Positions 1 through 13,406 of a stretch of 26,350 nucleotides of DNA are shown here, piece by piece. Positions within the stretch are counted from its first letter, which is position 1. Every line of letters begins with the position of its first letter. The notes beneath the pieces are model-generated. The model searched no databases. It was not told the DNA's origin and saw only the letters and a program-made list of their open reading frames with translations. The translations under genes were made by a program, and so were the position numbers. Source of the stretch: an uncultured Eubacteriales bacterium (GTDB lineage Bacteria > Bacillota > Clostridia > Christensenellales > CAG-138); contig UQRU01000021.1 in NCBI GenBank assembly GCA_900543475.1, positions 1 to 26,350 on the forward strand. Reading direction: 5' to 3'.

Positions 1-165
<165 letters not shown>

Positions 166-237
166 TGCGGTTTCCTGCTACCCTACAGGTTCCCCACCCT
201 ATTTCCCTTCCGTAACCCGCCATACCCCAAAAGCCTT

Positions 238-264
238 TTGGAAACCGCCAAAGGCGGTTTCCAA
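238..264. repeat. Perfect 12-bp inverted repeat (stem-loop)
   Basis: The arms TTGGAAACCGCC (238-249) and GGCGGTTTCCAA (253-264) are perfectly complementary around a 3-nt AAA loop. No T-tract follows in either direction, so it is not a classical intrinsic terminator. It lies in the roughly 390-nt non-coding stretch (166-554) downstream of tuf, which otherwise holds the tandem palindromes at 375-425 and the tuf terminator. It could be a REP-like interspersed element or a structured 3' end. Confidence 0.6.
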
Positions 265-374
265 GGCCGAGCCATTCGCAGCCCTTGGAGAAGCACCCCT
301 TGCTCCCTTTGCATCCCCGGGAGCGGCCCACGCCCCTTCCGCCCCACACTTCCGCCCCGCAACTTCTCAGGGGT

Positions 375-425
375 CTGGGGGCGGAGCCGCCCCCAGCCGG
401 GGTCCAGGGGCGCGGCCGCCCCTGG
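375..425. repeat. Two tandem GC-rich palindromes (REP-like)
   Basis: The first unit (375-396) has 10-bp perfect arms, CTGGGGGCGG and its complement, around AG. The second (404-425) has 9-bp perfect arms, CCAGGGGCG and its complement, around CGGC. Both are preceded by GGGGTC, giving a unit spacing of about 29 nt. The repeated lead-in plus palindrome suggests a REP-type intergenic element. Multiple copies elsewhere in the genome would be needed to prove it. Confidence 0.55.
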
Positions 426-505
426 CCGTGGCGGAGCCAATTTCCATATGCGCTTCGGCGCCCGCCTTTCTATCGGACCTTGCACAAACCCTCCTGCTTA
501 GACAC

Positions 506-535
506 GAAAAAGGCCCGGCAAACGCCGAGCCTTTT
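506..535 (-). terminator. Intrinsic terminator after tuf
   Basis: Read on the minus strand, AGGC-T-CGGC, a GTTT loop, GCCG-G-GCCT and then a T-run form a stem of about 8 bp with one internal mismatch, 20 nt beyond the tuf stop. An A-rich tract precedes it, as is usual. It closes the rpsL-rpsG-fusA-tuf transcription unit. Confidence 0.85.
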
Positions 536-554
536 GATTATTTTTTTGTTTTGT

Positions 555-1766
<1,212 letters not shown>

Positions 1767-1812
1767 TGAAACTTCTTCCTCCAAAAGTTTATACTTTTTC
1801 GTTTTTAATCAA

Positions 1813-1833
1813 CGGAGCGGCCCCGCCGCTCCG
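1813..1833 (-). promoter_or_regulatory. Stem-loop in the fusA-tuf spacer
   Basis: The 9-bp perfect arms CGGAGCGGC and GCCGCTCCG enclose a 3-nt loop (CCC on +). On the transcribed strand the stem is followed by TTGATTAAAAACG, not a T-run, so it is a weak terminator at best. Its arm is shared with the stem upstream of fusA (3975-4002), which suggests a common role such as RNA processing or mRNA stability. Confidence 0.6.
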
Positions 1834-1870
1834 GGAAACCATTCATCTTGCTGCCTGTAGCCGGCCTAGA

Positions 1871-3940
1871 TCACCGCAAGCCCAGGATCTTTTTGGCCAC
1901 GCCCTCGCTCACCCGCTCGTAGTGGTCAAACTGCATGGTAAAGGTGCCCCGGCCCTGGGTAGAGGAGCGCAGGTCTGTGGCGTAGCCAAACATTTCGGAC
2001 AGGGGGCATATCGCGTCGATCACCTGGGCGTTGCCCCGGGTATCGGTGCCGGAAATACGGCCTCTCCTGGCGGTAATATTGCCCAACACGTCGCCCATGT
2101 ATTCCTCGGGCATGACCACTTCCACCTTCATCATGGGCTCCAGCAGCACCGGCGCGCCCTTTTCCATGGCTTCCTTCATGGCCATGGAACCTGCGATCTT
2201 AAAGGCCATCTCCGAGGAGTCTACCTCATGGTAGCTGCCGTCCAGCAGCACGGCCTTGAAGTCCACCAGCTCGTAACCGCCCAGGGCGCCGCTGGCAGAA
2301 GCTTCCTTAATGCCCTTCTCGATGGCAGGGATATATTCCTTGGGAATCACGCCGCCCACGGTCTTATCCTCAAATACAAAGCCTTCGCCGGGCTCCAAGG
2401 GGCTGAATTCCACCACGCAGTGGCCGTATTGTCCATGGCCGCCGGTCTGGCGGACATAGCGGCCCTCCGCCTTGACGGTGCGGGTAAGGGCTTCCCGATA
2501 GGCCACCTGGGGATTGCCCACCTTGCACTCCACCCGGAATTCCCGGATAAGCCGGTCCACGATGATCTCCAGATGCAGCTCGCCCATGCCGGCGATGATG
2601 GTCTGGCCGGTCTCCTGGTCCGTATAGGTCTTAAAGGTGGGATCCTCCTCCGCCAGCTTGATCAACGCGGCGGTCATCTTTTCCTGGCCGGCCTTGGTCT
2701 TGGGCTCAATAGCCACCCGGATCACCGGGTCCGGGAAGTCCATGGACTCCAGCAGCAGCTGCTTGCCCTCTGTGCACAGGGTATCCCCCGTGCCGGTTTC
2801 CTTCAGGCCCACGATGGCGCAAATGTCCCCGGCGTAGGCTTCGGAAACCTCCGTACGGCTGGCGGCATGGATCAGCATGATCTTGCCGATGCGCTCCCGC
2901 TTGCCCTTGCTGGAATTGTACACGTAGGTGCCGGACTTGAGGGTGCCGCTATAAATGCGGGTAAAGGCCAGCTTGCCCACAAAGGGGTCCGCTACGATCT
3001 TGAAAGCCAGGGCGGCAAAGGGGGCATCGTCAGCGCACACGGTCTCGATGCGCTTTTCCCCGGATTTATCCGTACCCACAGGGGCGGGCACATCCAGGGG
3101 CGAAGGCATAAAGTCCACGATGGCGTTGAGCAGGGGCTGTACCCCCTTGTTCCGGTAGGAGGTGCCGCAGCAAACCGGTACGACCCGGTTGGCGATGGTC
3201 CCCTTGCGGATACAGCGGAGGATCTCCTCCCGGGAAAGCTCTTCCCCGTTCAGGTACCGCTCCAGGATCTCGTCATCCTCCTCCGCCACCGCATCCAGCA
3301 GGGCGGCCCGGTATTCCTCCGCCTGTTCCCGCATATCCGCCGGGATCTCTTCCTCCCGCACGTCAATGCCGTCGTTATCGTAATAGACCTCCGCCTTCAT
3401 GGCGATCAGGTCCACCATGCCGACGAAATCCCCTTCCTTGCCGATGGGGAGCTGGATGGGTACTGCGTTGGCTCCCAGCCGGTCCTTCATCATACGCACC
3501 ACGTTGTAGAAGTCCGCGCCGGTGATGTCCATCTTGTTTACATAGGCGATACGAGGCACGCCGTATTTGCTGGCCTGCCGCCATACCGTCTCGCTCTGGG
3601 GCTCCACGCCCCCTTTGGCGCAAAATACCGCCACGGCGCCGTCCAGCACCCGAAGGGAACGCTCCACCTCCACGGTAAAGTCCACGTGGCCCGGGGTGTC
3701 GATGATGTTGATCCGGTGGCCCCGCCAATAGGCGGTGGTGGCGGCGGAAGCGATGGTAATGCCCCGCTCCTGCTCCTGCACCATGAAGTCCATGGTGGCT
3801 GCGCCCTCGTGCACCTCGCCTACTTTATGGATCTTGCCTGTATAAAACAGGATCCGTTCTGTCGTTGTTGTTTTTCCGGCATCGATATGCGCCATGATGC
3901 CGATGTTCCTGGTATGTTCCAAAGAGGTCTCTCTTGGCAT
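1871..3940 (-). CDS. fusA: Elongation factor G
   Basis: EF-G is the GTPase that drives ribosomal translocation and, with RRF, ribosome recycling. The 689-aa product starts [30 protein letters not shown] and has the usual five-domain length. The motifs are P-loop AHIDAGKT (17-24), RGITI (59-63), DTPGHVDF (81-88) and NKMD (135-138). A domain IV segment with GGHGQYGH and a domain V ending [14 protein letters not shown] follow. An open frame extends 18 codons upstream, but AAGGAGG sits 7-10 nt before the ATG at 3940, which fixes that start. The gene lies between rpsG (87-nt spacer with a stem-loop) and tuf, in the classical str order. Nothing suggests a paralogue such as a ribosome-protection protein, because the core EF-G signatures and the context agree. 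Confidence 0.98.
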   Translation of the reverse strand: MPRETSLEHTRNIGIMAHIDAGKTTTTERILFYTGKIHKVGEVHEGAATMDFMVQEQERGITIASAATTAYWRGHRINIIDTPGHVDFTVEVERSLRVLDGAVAVFCAKGGVEPQSETVWRQASKYGVPRIAYVNKMDITGADFYNVVRMMKDRLGANAVPIQLPIGKEGDFVGMVDLIAMKAEVYYDNDGIDVREEEIPADMREQAEEYRAALLDAVAEEDDEILERYLNGEELSREEILRCIRKGTIANRVVPVCCGTSYRNKGVQPLLNAIVDFMPSPLDVPAPVGTDKSGEKRIETVCADDAPFAALAFKIVADPFVGKLAFTRIYSGTLKSGTYVYNSSKGKRERIGKIMLIHAASRTEVSEAYAGDICAIVGLKETGTGDTLCTEGKQLLLESMDFPDPVIRVAIEPKTKAGQEKMTAALIKLAEEDPTFKTYTDQETGQTIIAGMGELHLEIIVDRLIREFRVECKVGNPQVAYREALTRTVKAEGRYVRQTGGHGQYGHCVVEFSPLEPGEGFVFEDKTVGGVIPKEYIPAIEKGIKEASASGALGGYELVDFKAVLLDGSYHEVDSSEMAFKIAGSMAMKEAMEKGAPVLLEPMMKVEVVMPEEYMGDVLGNITARRGRISGTDTRGNAQVIDAICPLSEMFGYATDLRSSTQGRGTFTMQFDHYERVSEGVAKKILGLR

Positions 3941-3974
3941 ATCCACGCCTCCTTTCCTTCCAGTTTGCATTGTA

Positions 3975-4002
3975 GGAGCGGCGCGAAAATACACGCCGCT
4001 CC
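3975..4002 (-). promoter_or_regulatory. Stem-loop in the rpsG-fusA spacer
   Basis: The arms GGAGCGGCG (3975-3983) and CGCCGCTCC (3994-4002) are perfectly complementary around a 10-nt loop. The spacer is short and has no T-run after the stem. The arm sequence matches the fusA-tuf stem (CGGAGCGGC). It may be a processing or stability element, or a translational control site. Confidence 0.6.
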
Positions 4003-4027
4003 GAAAATCACGATTTGGTTCAGCCGG

Positions 4028-4501
<474 letters not shown>

Positions 4502-4513
4502 TTATTTCCTCCT

Positions 4514-4891
4514 TTACTTGGTCTTGGGCCGCTTGGCGCCATAGAGGGAACGGGCCTGGTGCCGGTTGGCAACGCCAGCGGTATCCAGGGCGCCGCGGAT
4601 GATGTGGTAACGCACGCCGGGCAGGTCCTTTACACGGCCGCCGCGGATCAGCACCACGGAGTGCTCCTGGAGGTTGTGGCCGATGCCAGGGATATAAGCG
4701 GTGCCCTCAAGGCCGTCGGAAAGACGGACACGGGCAATTTTACGCAAAGCGGAATTCGGCTTTTTGGGGGTCATGGTACGCACAGCGGTGCAAACGCCGC
4801 GGCGCTGGGGGCATTGCTTGAGGATAGGCGCATTGGACTTATACTCCACCTGCTCCCGGCCCTTACGGACCAGTTGGTTAATCGTCGGCAT
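4514..4891 (-). CDS. rpsL: 30S ribosomal protein S12
   Basis: S12 sits at the decoding centre and controls tRNA selection fidelity. The 125-aa product starts [13 protein letters not shown]; an open extension of seven codons is rejected because AAGGAG lies just before the 4891 ATG. The [11 protein letters not shown] loop and the [13 protein letters not shown] loop are intact with their lysines, the positions where streptomycin-resistance changes usually occur, so a streptomycin-sensitive form is predicted (inference). The C-terminus [17 protein letters not shown] is normal. It is the first gene of the rpsL-rpsG-fusA-tuf unit, with a consensus promoter about 150 nt upstream and a structured leader between them. 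Confidence 0.98.
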   Translation of the reverse strand: MPTINQLVRKGREQVEYKSNAPILKQCPQRRGVCTAVRTMTPKKPNSALRKIARVRLSDGLEGTAYIPGIGHNLQEHSVVLIRGGRVKDLPGVRYHIIRGALDTAGVANRHQARSLYGAKRPKTK

Positions 4892-5041
4892 AAGGTACTC
4901 CTTTTCTAGCAAAATCGTATCGTAGTATCTATATCAAGAAAATCCCCTGCAACCCCTTGAAGGGGATATTTTCCGCGATAGATGGGCGTTTTTTCGGCCT
5001 TGCAGCCGAAGAAAACGCGTACTGCCTCATTTAAGCACAGC
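4892..5041 (-). promoter_or_regulatory. Structured 5' leader of the rpsL operon
   Basis: This is about 150 nt of predicted untranslated leader between the promoter (5048-5076) and rpsL. It begins with a 13-bp stem carrying one bulged G: 4986-4998 pairs with 5005-5018 around a 6-nt loop. A second region can fold in two ways. On the + strand, GGGG at 4962-4965 can pair with CCCC at 4953-4956 (as CCCCTTGAAGGGG) or, more extensively, with ATCCCC at 4942-4947. The two folds exclude each other. No T-run follows either stem. Mutually exclusive folds before a ribosomal protein operon suggest autoregulation or attenuation (inference). I do not recognise the RNA family. Confidence 0.5.
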
Positions 5042-5047
5042 ACGCGT

Positions 5048-5076
5048 ATTGTAGCATTTTTCAAGGGCGCTGTCAA
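5048..5076 (-). promoter_or_regulatory. Promoter of the rpsL operon
   Basis: On the minus strand, TTGACA (5071-5076), a 17-nt spacer and TACAAT (5048-5053) give an almost perfect sigma-A promoter. The predicted start of transcription is near 5041. It gives the str genes transcription independent of rpoBC. It lies in the 227-nt gap between the Cys-rich gene and rpsL. Confidence 0.88.
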
Positions 5077-5118
5077 ATGTTTTTGGCTAATTCGCCCTAT
5101 TTTTCTTATCCAGGGCGG

Positions 5119-5829
5119 CTATTTGGTATACATGCCCTGCTTGAGCCGCTCCTTGGAAAAAATCAGGTGGGACATTTTCTTTTCCCGTTGCAGTTCAAAC
5201 CAGCCAAACCGCTGCAAATCCGCCAAAAAAGGCTGCTCCATGATATTCATGTACGTATCCTTTTCAAAGCGGCGCAGCATACTGGCCTGCCACAGCCGGC
5301 CCAACAGGGCGGCCAGGCCCACCACCGCCACAAACAGCAGCAGGGGCACCACCGCATGGAGGCTGGCCAAGGCCGTGCGCACCGGGGTGATCCCCAGGGC
5401 TACCAGGCTCAAAACGCCTGCGGCCACCGGTGTAAGCACGGGCGCATAGGAGGCCAGCTGGAATCTGCGCCGGCAGGCGGCGCAGCAGCTAAGCTGGATG
5501 GGCAGCAGGGACCCGATCCGCAGCTTGGTCTTCATGCCGATGAAGTTGCGGCCTTCCCGCTTGGGCTCCGGATTGCCCAGGTCCGTCATCCCGTAACAGA
5601 CCCGCTTGCCCGGCTCGCCCTTGCACAGCACGCACTGCTCCGTATGGAACAGCGGCGCCAGATCCTCCATGGGCATCAGCTGGGCCACCGCGTCCAGGTC
5701 GGCCTGGATGGATTGCACGTTGTTGGGGTTCCTCGCCGGGCACATATCGCAGCTGCGCATATTCAGCCGCTGGCAATACACGGTCTCATACAGAGGGCAA
5801 CTGGTATTGGTATACTGCCTATCCTCCAT
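5119..5829 (-). CDS. Cys-rich two-helix membrane protein, function unknown
   Basis: I do not recognise this 236-aa protein. It has ten cysteines in the first half, arranged as C11, C19, CDMC (27-30), CVLC (66-69), C78 and CCAAC (115-119), which looks like one or two zinc-ribbon or redox centres. Two hydrophobic helices follow at about 130-150 and 158-178, then a charged cytoplasmic-type tail. No signal peptide is seen. The start is firm: TAAGGAGGAGCCATG merges the rpoC stop codon with the SD, leaving only 9 nt between the genes, so it is co-transcribed and probably coupled to rpoC. Many Firmicutes carry a small L7Ae-type ribosomal protein gene at this position, but this protein is clearly not of that family. 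A role linked to the membrane and metal or redox state is possible, but it is inference. Confidence 0.8.
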   Translation of the reverse strand: MEDRQYTNTSCPLYETVYCQRLNMRSCDMCPARNPNNVQSIQADLDAVAQLMPMEDLAPLFHTEQCVLCKGEPGKRVCYGMTDLGNPEPKREGRNFIGMKTKLRIGSLLPIQLSCCAACRRRFQLASYAPVLTPVAAGVLSLVALGITPVRTALASLHAVVPLLLFVAVVGLAALLGRLWQASMLRRFEKDTYMNIMEQPFLADLQRFGWFELQREKKMSHLIFSKERLKQGMYTK

Positions 5830-5838
5830 GGCTCCTCC

Positions 5839-9375
<3,537 letters not shown>

Positions 9376-9405
9376 TTGCTTTCCTCTCCCTTCAGCCCTG
9401 TGGTA

Positions 9406-12400
9406 TTAAACCTGCTCATCCTCCGCGTCCAGCACGGAAAAGCCCGCGCCAAAGTCCGCGTCCAAGTCGTCCTTCCCGTCGTCGTCATCGTCATCGCCCA
9501 GGTCGTCGTCATCCCCGAAGTCGAAGTCGTCAAATTCGGTGAACTCCGCGCCGCCAGGCATCAAGCCAGGATCGTCCTCGGTGCCTGCGATGTTCACATC
9601 CAAGGGCGCGCCGTCGTCGTCGTCCACCATCTCGCCGATCTTGATCTCCTCCTTGGTATCGGACAAGACCTTGATATCCAGGCCCAGGCTCTGGAGCTCC
9701 TTGATGAGCACCTTAAAGGATTCCGGCACGCCGGGCTCCGGCACGTTTTCGCCCTTCACGATGGCCTCGTAGGTCTTTACACGGCCCACCACATCGTCGC
9801 TCTTGACGGTGAGGATCTCCTGCAGGGTGTTGGCCGCGCCATAGGCCTCCAGGGCCCACACTTCCATTTCGCCGAACCGCTGGCCGCCGAACTGGGCCTT
9901 GCCCCCCAGGGGCTGCTGGGTCACCAGGCTGTAAGGGCCGGTGGAGCGGGCGTGGATCTTATCGTCCACCAGGTGGTGGAGCTTGAGGTAATACATATAG
10001 CCCACGGATACCCGGTTCTCAAAGGGCTCGCCGGTGCGGCCGTCGTACAGGACGGTCTTGCCGTCCCAATCCCGGCCCGCCTGCTGGAGCAGGGACTTGA
10101 TATCCTCCTCCGTGGCCCCGTCGAATACCGGGGTGGCGATGTTCCAGCCCAGGCTCTTGGCAGCCATGCCCAGATGCAGCTCCAGGATCTGGCCGATGTT
10201 CATACGGCTGGGCACGCCCAGGGGGTTCAGCACGATCTGCAGGGGGGTGCCGTCCGGCAGGAAGGGCATATCCTCCTCCGGCAGGATCCGGGAAACCACG
10301 CCCTTGTTGCCGTGGCGGCCCGCCATCTTATCCCCGACGGAGAGCTTGCGCTTCTGGGCGATGTACACCCGCACCAGCTCGTTGACCCCTGGGGGCAGCT
10401 CGTCTTTGTTCTCTCGGGTGAATACCTTCACGTCCACGATCACGCCGCCTTCCCCGTGGGGCACCCGCAGGGAGGTATCCCGCACCTCCCGGGCCTTTTC
10501 CCCGAAGATGGCCCGGAGCAGCCGCTCCTCGGCGGTGAGCTCGGTCTCTCCCTTGGGGGTCACCTTGCCCACCAGGATGTCGCCGCTGCGCACCTCCGCG
10601 CCGATGCGGATGATGCCCCGCTCATCCAGGTCCGCCAAAGCGTCCTCGCCCACGTTGGGGATATCCCGGGTGATCTCCTCCTCGCCCAGCTTGGTATCCC
10701 GGGCTTCGGTCTCATGCTCCTCGATGTGGATGGAGGTATAAATATCTTCCTTCACCAGCTTTTCGCTGATGAGGACCGCGTCTTCGTAATTGTAGCCCTC
10801 CCAGGTCATGAACCCGATGAGGATGTTCCGGCCCAGGGCGATCTCCCCCTTATCGGTGCTGGCGCCGTCGGCGATCACCTGGCCGGGCACCACCCGCTCG
10901 CCCTTGTATACGATGGGCCGCTGGTTGATGCAGGTGCCTTGGTTGGAACGCTTGAACTTGAGGATCCGGTAGGTATGGTTGATCCCATCGTCCCCCCGGA
11001 TGACGATCTTATCCGCGTCCACCCGGGCCACCACGCCGGCTTCCCGGGCCAGGATCACCACGCCGGAGTCATGGGCCGCCTTATATTCCATGCCCGTGCC
11101 CACGATGGGGGCCTCCGGCATCAGCAGGGGCACCGCCTGGCGCTGCATGTTGGAGCCCATCAGGGCCCGGTTGGCGTCGTCGTTTTCCAAGAAGGGGATC
11201 ATGGCCGTGGCCACGGATACCAGCTGCTTGGGGGAAACGTCCATATAGTCCACCTCCGTGGACTTCACCTCGATGATCTCATCCAGCCGCCGGGCCACCA
11301 CACGGTCCCGCTTGAACCACACCTTGCCGTCCTTTTCCACGGTGGGCTCGTTGGCCTGGGCCACGATGAAGTCGTCCTCCTCGTCGGCGGTCAGGTATAC
11401 GATCTCCCCCAGGATGTTCTTATTGGCCGCGTCCACCTTCCGGTAGGGGGCCTCGATAAACCCGTACTTGTTGATGCGGGCATAGGTGGACAGGGAGTTG
11501 ATCAGGCCGATGTTGGGGCCTTCAGGGGTCTCGATGGGGCACATACGGCCATAGTGGGAAAAGTGCACGTCCCGCACGTCGAAGGTGGCCCGCTCCCGGT
11601 TCAGGCCGCCGGGGCCCAGGGCGGACAGCCGGCGCTTGTGGGTCAGCTCCGCCAGGGGATTGGTCTGGTCCATGAACTGGGAAAGCTGGGAGGAGCCGAA
11701 AAACTCCTTGATGGCGGCGGTGACCGGCCGGATGTTGATCAGGCTGGAGGGCATGGCGGTCTCCATATCCTGCAGGCTCATCCGCTCCCGCACCACCCGC
11801 TCCAAGCGGGTCATGCCCACCCGGATCTGGTTTTGCAGCAGCTCGCCTACGCTGCGGATCCGGCGGTTGCCCAGGTGGTCGATATCGTCGGTACGGCCGA
11901 TGCCGTAATTCATGCCGATCAGATAGCTGATGGAGGCGATGATGTCATCCGGCACGATATGCCGGGGGATCAGGTCGTGGACATGGCTGCGCAGCAAGGC
12001 CTTGAGCCCCGGCTCATCCAGATCCTTCCCTTCTTCCAGCAGGGCCACCAGGGCGGGATGATACACCTTTTCGTTCAGGCCCGCATCTTCCGGATCAAAG
12101 GGCAAATAAGTGCTGGCGTCCACGAACCGGTTCCCCAACACCTTGATCTTTTTATCCTCGATCTGCAAATAGACCGCATGGACACCTGCGTTTTCCACCA
12201 GGCGTGCCTGCTCCCGGCTGATGTGGTTGCCGGCGCTTAGCAACACCTCGCCGGTGGCGGGGTCGATCACGTCCTCGGCGGCAATGAACCCGCTGATCCG
12301 GGCCGCCAGGGACAGCTTTTTGTTAAACTTATACCGGCCGACCCGGGCCAGGTCGTACCGCTTATCAAAGAAGAGGGCGTTGAGCAGGCTCCGGGCGCTC

Positions 12401-13146
12401 TCCTCGGTGGGCGGCTCGCCGGGGCGCTGCCGCTTATAGATCTCGATCAGGCCGTCCTCCACGCTGTGGGTGGTATCCTTTTCCAGGGTGGTCAGCAGCC
12501 GCTCTTCCTCCCCCAAAAGATCCACGATCTCCGCGTTGGTGCCATAGCCCAGGGCGCGCAAAAGCGCCGTGATGAACACCTTGCGCTGCCGGTCGATCTT
12601 CACGTACAGGATCTCGTTTGAGTCGGTTTCATATTCCAGCCAGGCCCCCCGGTTGGGGATGACCTGGGCGGAAAACAGGTGCTTGCCCACCTTGTCGATG
12701 GCCTCGGAAAAATATACGCCGGGGGAACGGACCAGCTGGCTGACAATAACCCGCTCCGCACCGTTGATGATGAAGGTGCCCTGCTCGGTCATCAGGGGGA
12801 AATCCCCCATGAATACCGGCTGCTCCTTCACCTCTCCCGTTTCTTTATTTATAAGGCGCACGGTGACTCGCAGTGGCGCGGAATAGTTTACATCCCGTTC
12901 TTTGCACTCCTCCACAGGGTATTTGGGATGCTCGAAGTCGATCTTATAGTCCACGAATTCGAGGATGAGCTTTTCGGAATAGTCCGTGATCGGCGAAACA
13001 TCGGCGAGCACCTCCTTCAGATCCTCCTCCACAAAACGCCGGTAGGAATTTTTCTGGACTTCGATCAGGTCCGGCATGTCGAGGACTTCGTTGATCCGGG
13101 AAAAGCTCATGCGCGTCTTTTTGCCCATCTGCACCTCATGCACCAT
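9406..13146 (-). CDS. rpoB: DNA-directed RNA polymerase subunit beta
   Basis: The beta subunit (1246 aa) forms the other pincer of RNA polymerase and the rifampicin pocket. The fold landmarks are present: [20 protein letters not shown] and the following [12 protein letters not shown] from about residue 481, then [14 protein letters not shown], and near the C-terminus [24 protein letters not shown]. The rifampicin cluster keeps the usual Asp, His and Ser residues, so sensitivity is predicted. The protein ends with a roughly 75-residue, very acidic tail (from about 1172) containing runs of four and six aspartates. The start at 13146 ([12 protein letters not shown]) is chosen over a 37-codon extension because GAGGGAG lies 8 nt upstream and family similarity begins there. 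The gene has its own promoter and leader and is not preceded by rplJ-rplL. Confidence 0.97.
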   Translation of the reverse strand: MVHEVQMGKKTRMSFSRINEVLDMPDLIEVQKNSYRRFVEEDLKEVLADVSPITDYSEKLILEFVDYKIDFEHPKYPVEECKERDVNYSAPLRVTVRLINKETGEVKEQPVFMGDFPLMTEQGTFIINGAERVIVSQLVRSPGVYFSEAIDKVGKHLFSAQVIPNRGAWLEYETDSNEILYVKIDRQRKVFITALLRALGYGTNAEIVDLLGEEERLLTTLEKDTTHSVEDGLIEIYKRQRPGEPPTEESARSLLNALFFDKRYDLARVGRYKFNKKLSLAARISGFIAAEDVIDPATGEVLLSAGNHISREQARLVENAGVHAVYLQIEDKKIKVLGNRFVDASTYLPFDPEDAGLNEKVYHPALVALLEEGKDLDEPGLKALLRSHVHDLIPRHIVPDDIIASISYLIGMNYGIGRTDDIDHLGNRRIRSVGELLQNQIRVGMTRLERVVRERMSLQDMETAMPSSLINIRPVTAAIKEFFGSSQLSQFMDQTNPLAELTHKRRLSALGPGGLNRERATFDVRDVHFSHYGRMCPIETPEGPNIGLINSLSTYARINKYGFIEAPYRKVDAANKNILGEIVYLTADEEDDFIVAQANEPTVEKDGKVWFKRDRVVARRLDEIIEVKSTEVDYMDVSPKQLVSVATAMIPFLENDDANRALMGSNMQRQAVPLLMPEAPIVGTGMEYKAAHDSGVVILAREAGVVARVDADKIVIRGDDGINHTYRILKFKRSNQGTCINQRPIVYKGERVVPGQVIADGASTDKGEIALGRNILIGFMTWEGYNYEDAVLISEKLVKEDIYTSIHIEEHETEARDTKLGEEEITRDIPNVGEDALADLDERGIIRIGAEVRSGDILVGKVTPKGETELTAEERLLRAIFGEKAREVRDTSLRVPHGEGGVIVDVKVFTRENKDELPPGVNELVRVYIAQKRKLSVGDKMAGRHGNKGVVSRILPEEDMPFLPDGTPLQIVLNPLGVPSRMNIGQILELHLGMAAKSLGWNIATPVFDGATEEDIKSLLQQAGRDWDGKTVLYDGRTGEPFENRVSVGYMYYLKLHHLVDDKIHARSTGPYSLVTQQPLGGKAQFGGQRFGEMEVWALEAYGAANTLQEILTVKSDDVVGRVKTYEAIVKGENVPEPGVPESFKVLIKELQSLGLDIKVLSDTKEEIKIGEMVDDDDGAPLDVNIAGTEDDPGLMPGGAEFTEFDDFDFGDDDDLGDDDDDDGKDDLDADFGAGFSVLDAEDEQV

Positions 13147-13159
13147 CGCGTTCACTCCC

Positions 13160-13297
13160 TCACTTGATTTGGCCGTATAAATACGGCTTATAATAGATTG
13201 CGTCACCCTTGCTGATCTTTTCCATTTGCTGGAACAAATATACCTGTTTTGTGGCATTTGTTTCCAGCAAACACAGCCAATACCCGCAGATTACCAT
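13160..13297 (-). CDS. Possible 45-aa leader ORF before rpoB
   Basis: An open frame begins at an ATG only about 10 nt after the predicted rpoB transcription start and ends at a TGA within the rpoB SD region, 13 nt before the rpoB ATG. The peptide begins [18 protein letters not shown] and ends [11 protein letters not shown]. There is no SD, so translation would be near-leaderless, and a strong stem-loop lies inside the frame. It could be a coupling or attenuating leader peptide, or a chance frame. I recognise no family. Confidence 0.25.
   Translation of the reverse strand: MVICGYWLCLLETNATKQVYLFQQMEKISKGDAIYYKPYLYGQIK
13225..13271 (-). promoter_or_regulatory. Long stem-loop in the rpoB leader
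   Basis: The arms at 13225-13239 (TTTGCTGGAACAAAT) and 13256-13271 pair over 15 bp with one bulged T, around a loop of about 16 nt. It lies within the leader of about 160 nt between the rpoB promoter and ATG. No T-run follows in the transcribed direction, so it is not an intrinsic terminator. A second smaller palindrome, GCCGTAT and ATACGGC, sits at 13172-13187 just before the SD. Together they form a candidate cis-regulatory RNA. Confidence 0.6.
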
Positions 13298-13313
13298 GTT
13301 GACGCAGTATATT

Positions 13314-13342
13314 AGTGTACCACTGCTTGTCAACAATGTCAA
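13314..13342 (-). promoter_or_regulatory. Promoter of rpoB-rpoC
   Basis: On the minus strand, TTGACA (13337-13342), a 17-nt spacer and TACACT (13314-13319) give a strong sigma-A promoter. The start of transcription is predicted near 13307. A second TTGACA inside the spacer is too close to the -10 to act with it. No terminator separates yacL from this promoter, so some read-through from yacL is possible. Confidence 0.85.
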
Positions 13343-13406
13343 CGGATATTGGCTCTTTTCTAAAGTTTTTTTATATGATATTGGCGGTTGATGGGTTCTC
13401 CTTTTT

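Noticed and set aside
1767..1870. Separate promoter for tuf in the fusA-tuf spacer
   Set aside because: TTGATT and TATAAA occur but are only 13 nt apart, and no alternative -35 fits at 16-18 nt.
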